Shown one piece after another: positions 15,522 to 15,978 of a DNA stretch of 15,978 nucleotides. Within the stretch, counting starts at the first letter, position 1. The number at the start of each line of letters is the position of its first letter. The notes below the pieces were generated by a model. That model saw only the letters and a program-made list of their open reading frames with translations, searched no databases and was not told where the DNA came from. The DNA is from an uncultured Clostridia bacterium (GTDB taxonomy: Bacteria; Bacillota; Clostridia; TANB77; CAG-508): positions 1 through 15,978 of the forward strand of contig CAKPRA010000040.1 of NCBI GenBank assembly GCA_934180065.1. The letters run 5' to 3'. The translations under genes and the position numbers were made by a program.

Positions 15522-15768
15522 ATAGTTCTTTTGAAAATTCTTCAAGAGAAATCTCTTCGTTAGTAGCTCTATTATATAATTTTATATCAAAATTACAGAT
15601 GTCAGCATAATTAACAATAGTTTGAAAATCTGGCTGACTATTTCCACGCTCATAACTTGAAATAGTGGTATCGTAAACAGAAAGTTTGTCGCCAACTTGT
15701 ATCTGTGATAACTTTGTATTTGCGTTTCTCATATTTTTTAGAATATTTCCAATTACGACTTTCTTCAT
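15520..15768 (-). CDS. XRE-family transcriptional regulator
   Basis: An 82-residue minus-strand protein that is mostly a Cro/cI-type helix-turn-helix domain: VIGNILKNMRNANTKLSQIQVGDKL, then SVYDTTISSYERGNSQPDFQTIVNYADICNF, with the typical S-Y-E-R-G turn after the recognition helix. A short tail (YNRATNEEISLEEFSKEL) follows. ATG (15768-15766) is chosen over the TTG one codon upstream because GGGAGG (15781-15776) then has a 7-base spacer. It ends in the bidirectional terminator. A perfect palindrome at 15828-15852, about 60 bases upstream, is a candidate operator. Such small repressors often control mobile-element or phage genes; the gene it would control may lie beyond the intron. It appears intact. 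Confidence 0.85.
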   Translation of the reverse strand: MKKVVIGNILKNMRNANTKLSQIQVGDKLSVYDTTISSYERGNSQPDFQTIVNYADICNFDIKLYNRATNEEISLEEFSKEL

Positions 15769-15827
15769 CAAAAAACCTCCCTTAAAAACCTTTCGTACAT
15801 TATTTCAAAAATTTTAGGAGATTTCAC

Positions 15828-15852
15828 ATAATCGCAAGTATCTTGCGATTAT
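15828..15852. repeat. perfect 11-base palindrome, candidate operator or intron target hairpin
   Basis: ATAATCGCAAG (15828-15838) and CTTGCGATTAT (15842-15852) pair perfectly around TAT. It lies between the XRE gene (minus strand) and the start of the group II intron, eight bases from the intron boundary. It could be the XRE operator, or the hairpin next to which some group II introns insert. Confidence 0.75.
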
Positions 15853-15860
15853 TTATGATA

Positions 15861-15978
15861 GTGCGACAGGCATGTCGTTTAACTAATCGGTGCAAGTCCG
15901 CATTGGAGGTATATATCGCTAACCAATTAGAGAAGCACAAGCTATCCATCGTGAGGTGGAAGTGGAGGAAGTGTGTAT
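15861..15978 (+). mobile_element. 5' end of a group II intron (cut by window end)
   Basis: The sequence from 15861 begins GTGCGAC, followed by the hairpin CGACA-GGCA-TGTCG (15864-15877), then CTAATCGG...GGTGCAAGTCC, with CTAATCGG (15883-15890) pairing to CCAATTAG downstream apart from one mismatch. GUGYG at the 5' end and the GGUGCAAGUCC segment are hallmarks of domain I of bacterial group II introns, self-splicing retroelements that encode a reverse transcriptase-maturase in domain IV. That gene would lie beyond the window. The subclass cannot be assigned from this part. The intron sits in the spacer upstream of the XRE gene rather than inside a visible gene. Confidence 0.85.

Overview
The window is AT-rich, with strong AGGAGG-type ribosome binding sites, TTG starts, a surface protein with a sortase signal and a group II intron. 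This points to a low-GC Gram-positive bacterium, most likely a Clostridia- or Tissierellia-like anaerobe. The gene set (ParB-like protein, signal-anchored lysine/glutamate-rich protein, SpaA/Cna_B adhesin, small helical proteins, a giant N6-methylase plus SNF2-type helicase) is the accessory half of a Tn1549/CTn-like integrative conjugative element or related plasmid. No VirB4, VirD4, relaxase or complete integrase is visible, so this is either a fragment of an element that extends beyond the window or a decayed one.

Layout. 1-733 is noncoding, with degenerate direct repeats (about 36-249) and a nested inverted-repeat structure (487-529) that could be an origin of transfer or a structured RNA. 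734-2488 holds a hypothetical gene, a 51-aa gene and a ParB-like gene with two palindromes built into its reading frame. 2645-5815 holds a membrane-anchored protein and a large Cna_B adhesin ending in VPKTG plus a membrane anchor. 5893-6475 is a Phd/YefM-ParE/RelE toxin-antitoxin pair with its own promoter and operator-like repeats. 6600-6975 holds two small genes. 6968-13859 is one giant gene: ArdC-like domain, N6-adenine methylase, then DEAH helicase. 13927-15472 holds flavodoxin, regulator/methyltransferase and unidentified fragments. 15520-15768 is an XRE repressor on the minus strand. The window ends inside a group II intron that starts at about 15861.

Two things stand out. First, a well-formed TnpV-family gene (7935-8285) with its own ribosome binding site lies entirely inside the giant gene in another frame, and its stop codon falls within a putative beta-clamp-binding QLNLF motif of the giant protein. 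Second, many genes are broken: premature TAA (2990), TAG (3472), TAA (4867), TGA (8636) and TAG (14179), plus two single-base frameshifts (about 5593 and 9884). All three stop codons are involved, so this is gene decay or sequencing error and not an altered genetic code. The small genes (ParB, toxin-antitoxin pair, TnpV, XRE) are intact.

A recurring design is a terminator-like hairpin placed directly before the ribosome binding site of at least five genes, with no room for a promoter in between. This suggests attenuation, antitermination or RNA processing in a long shared transcript.
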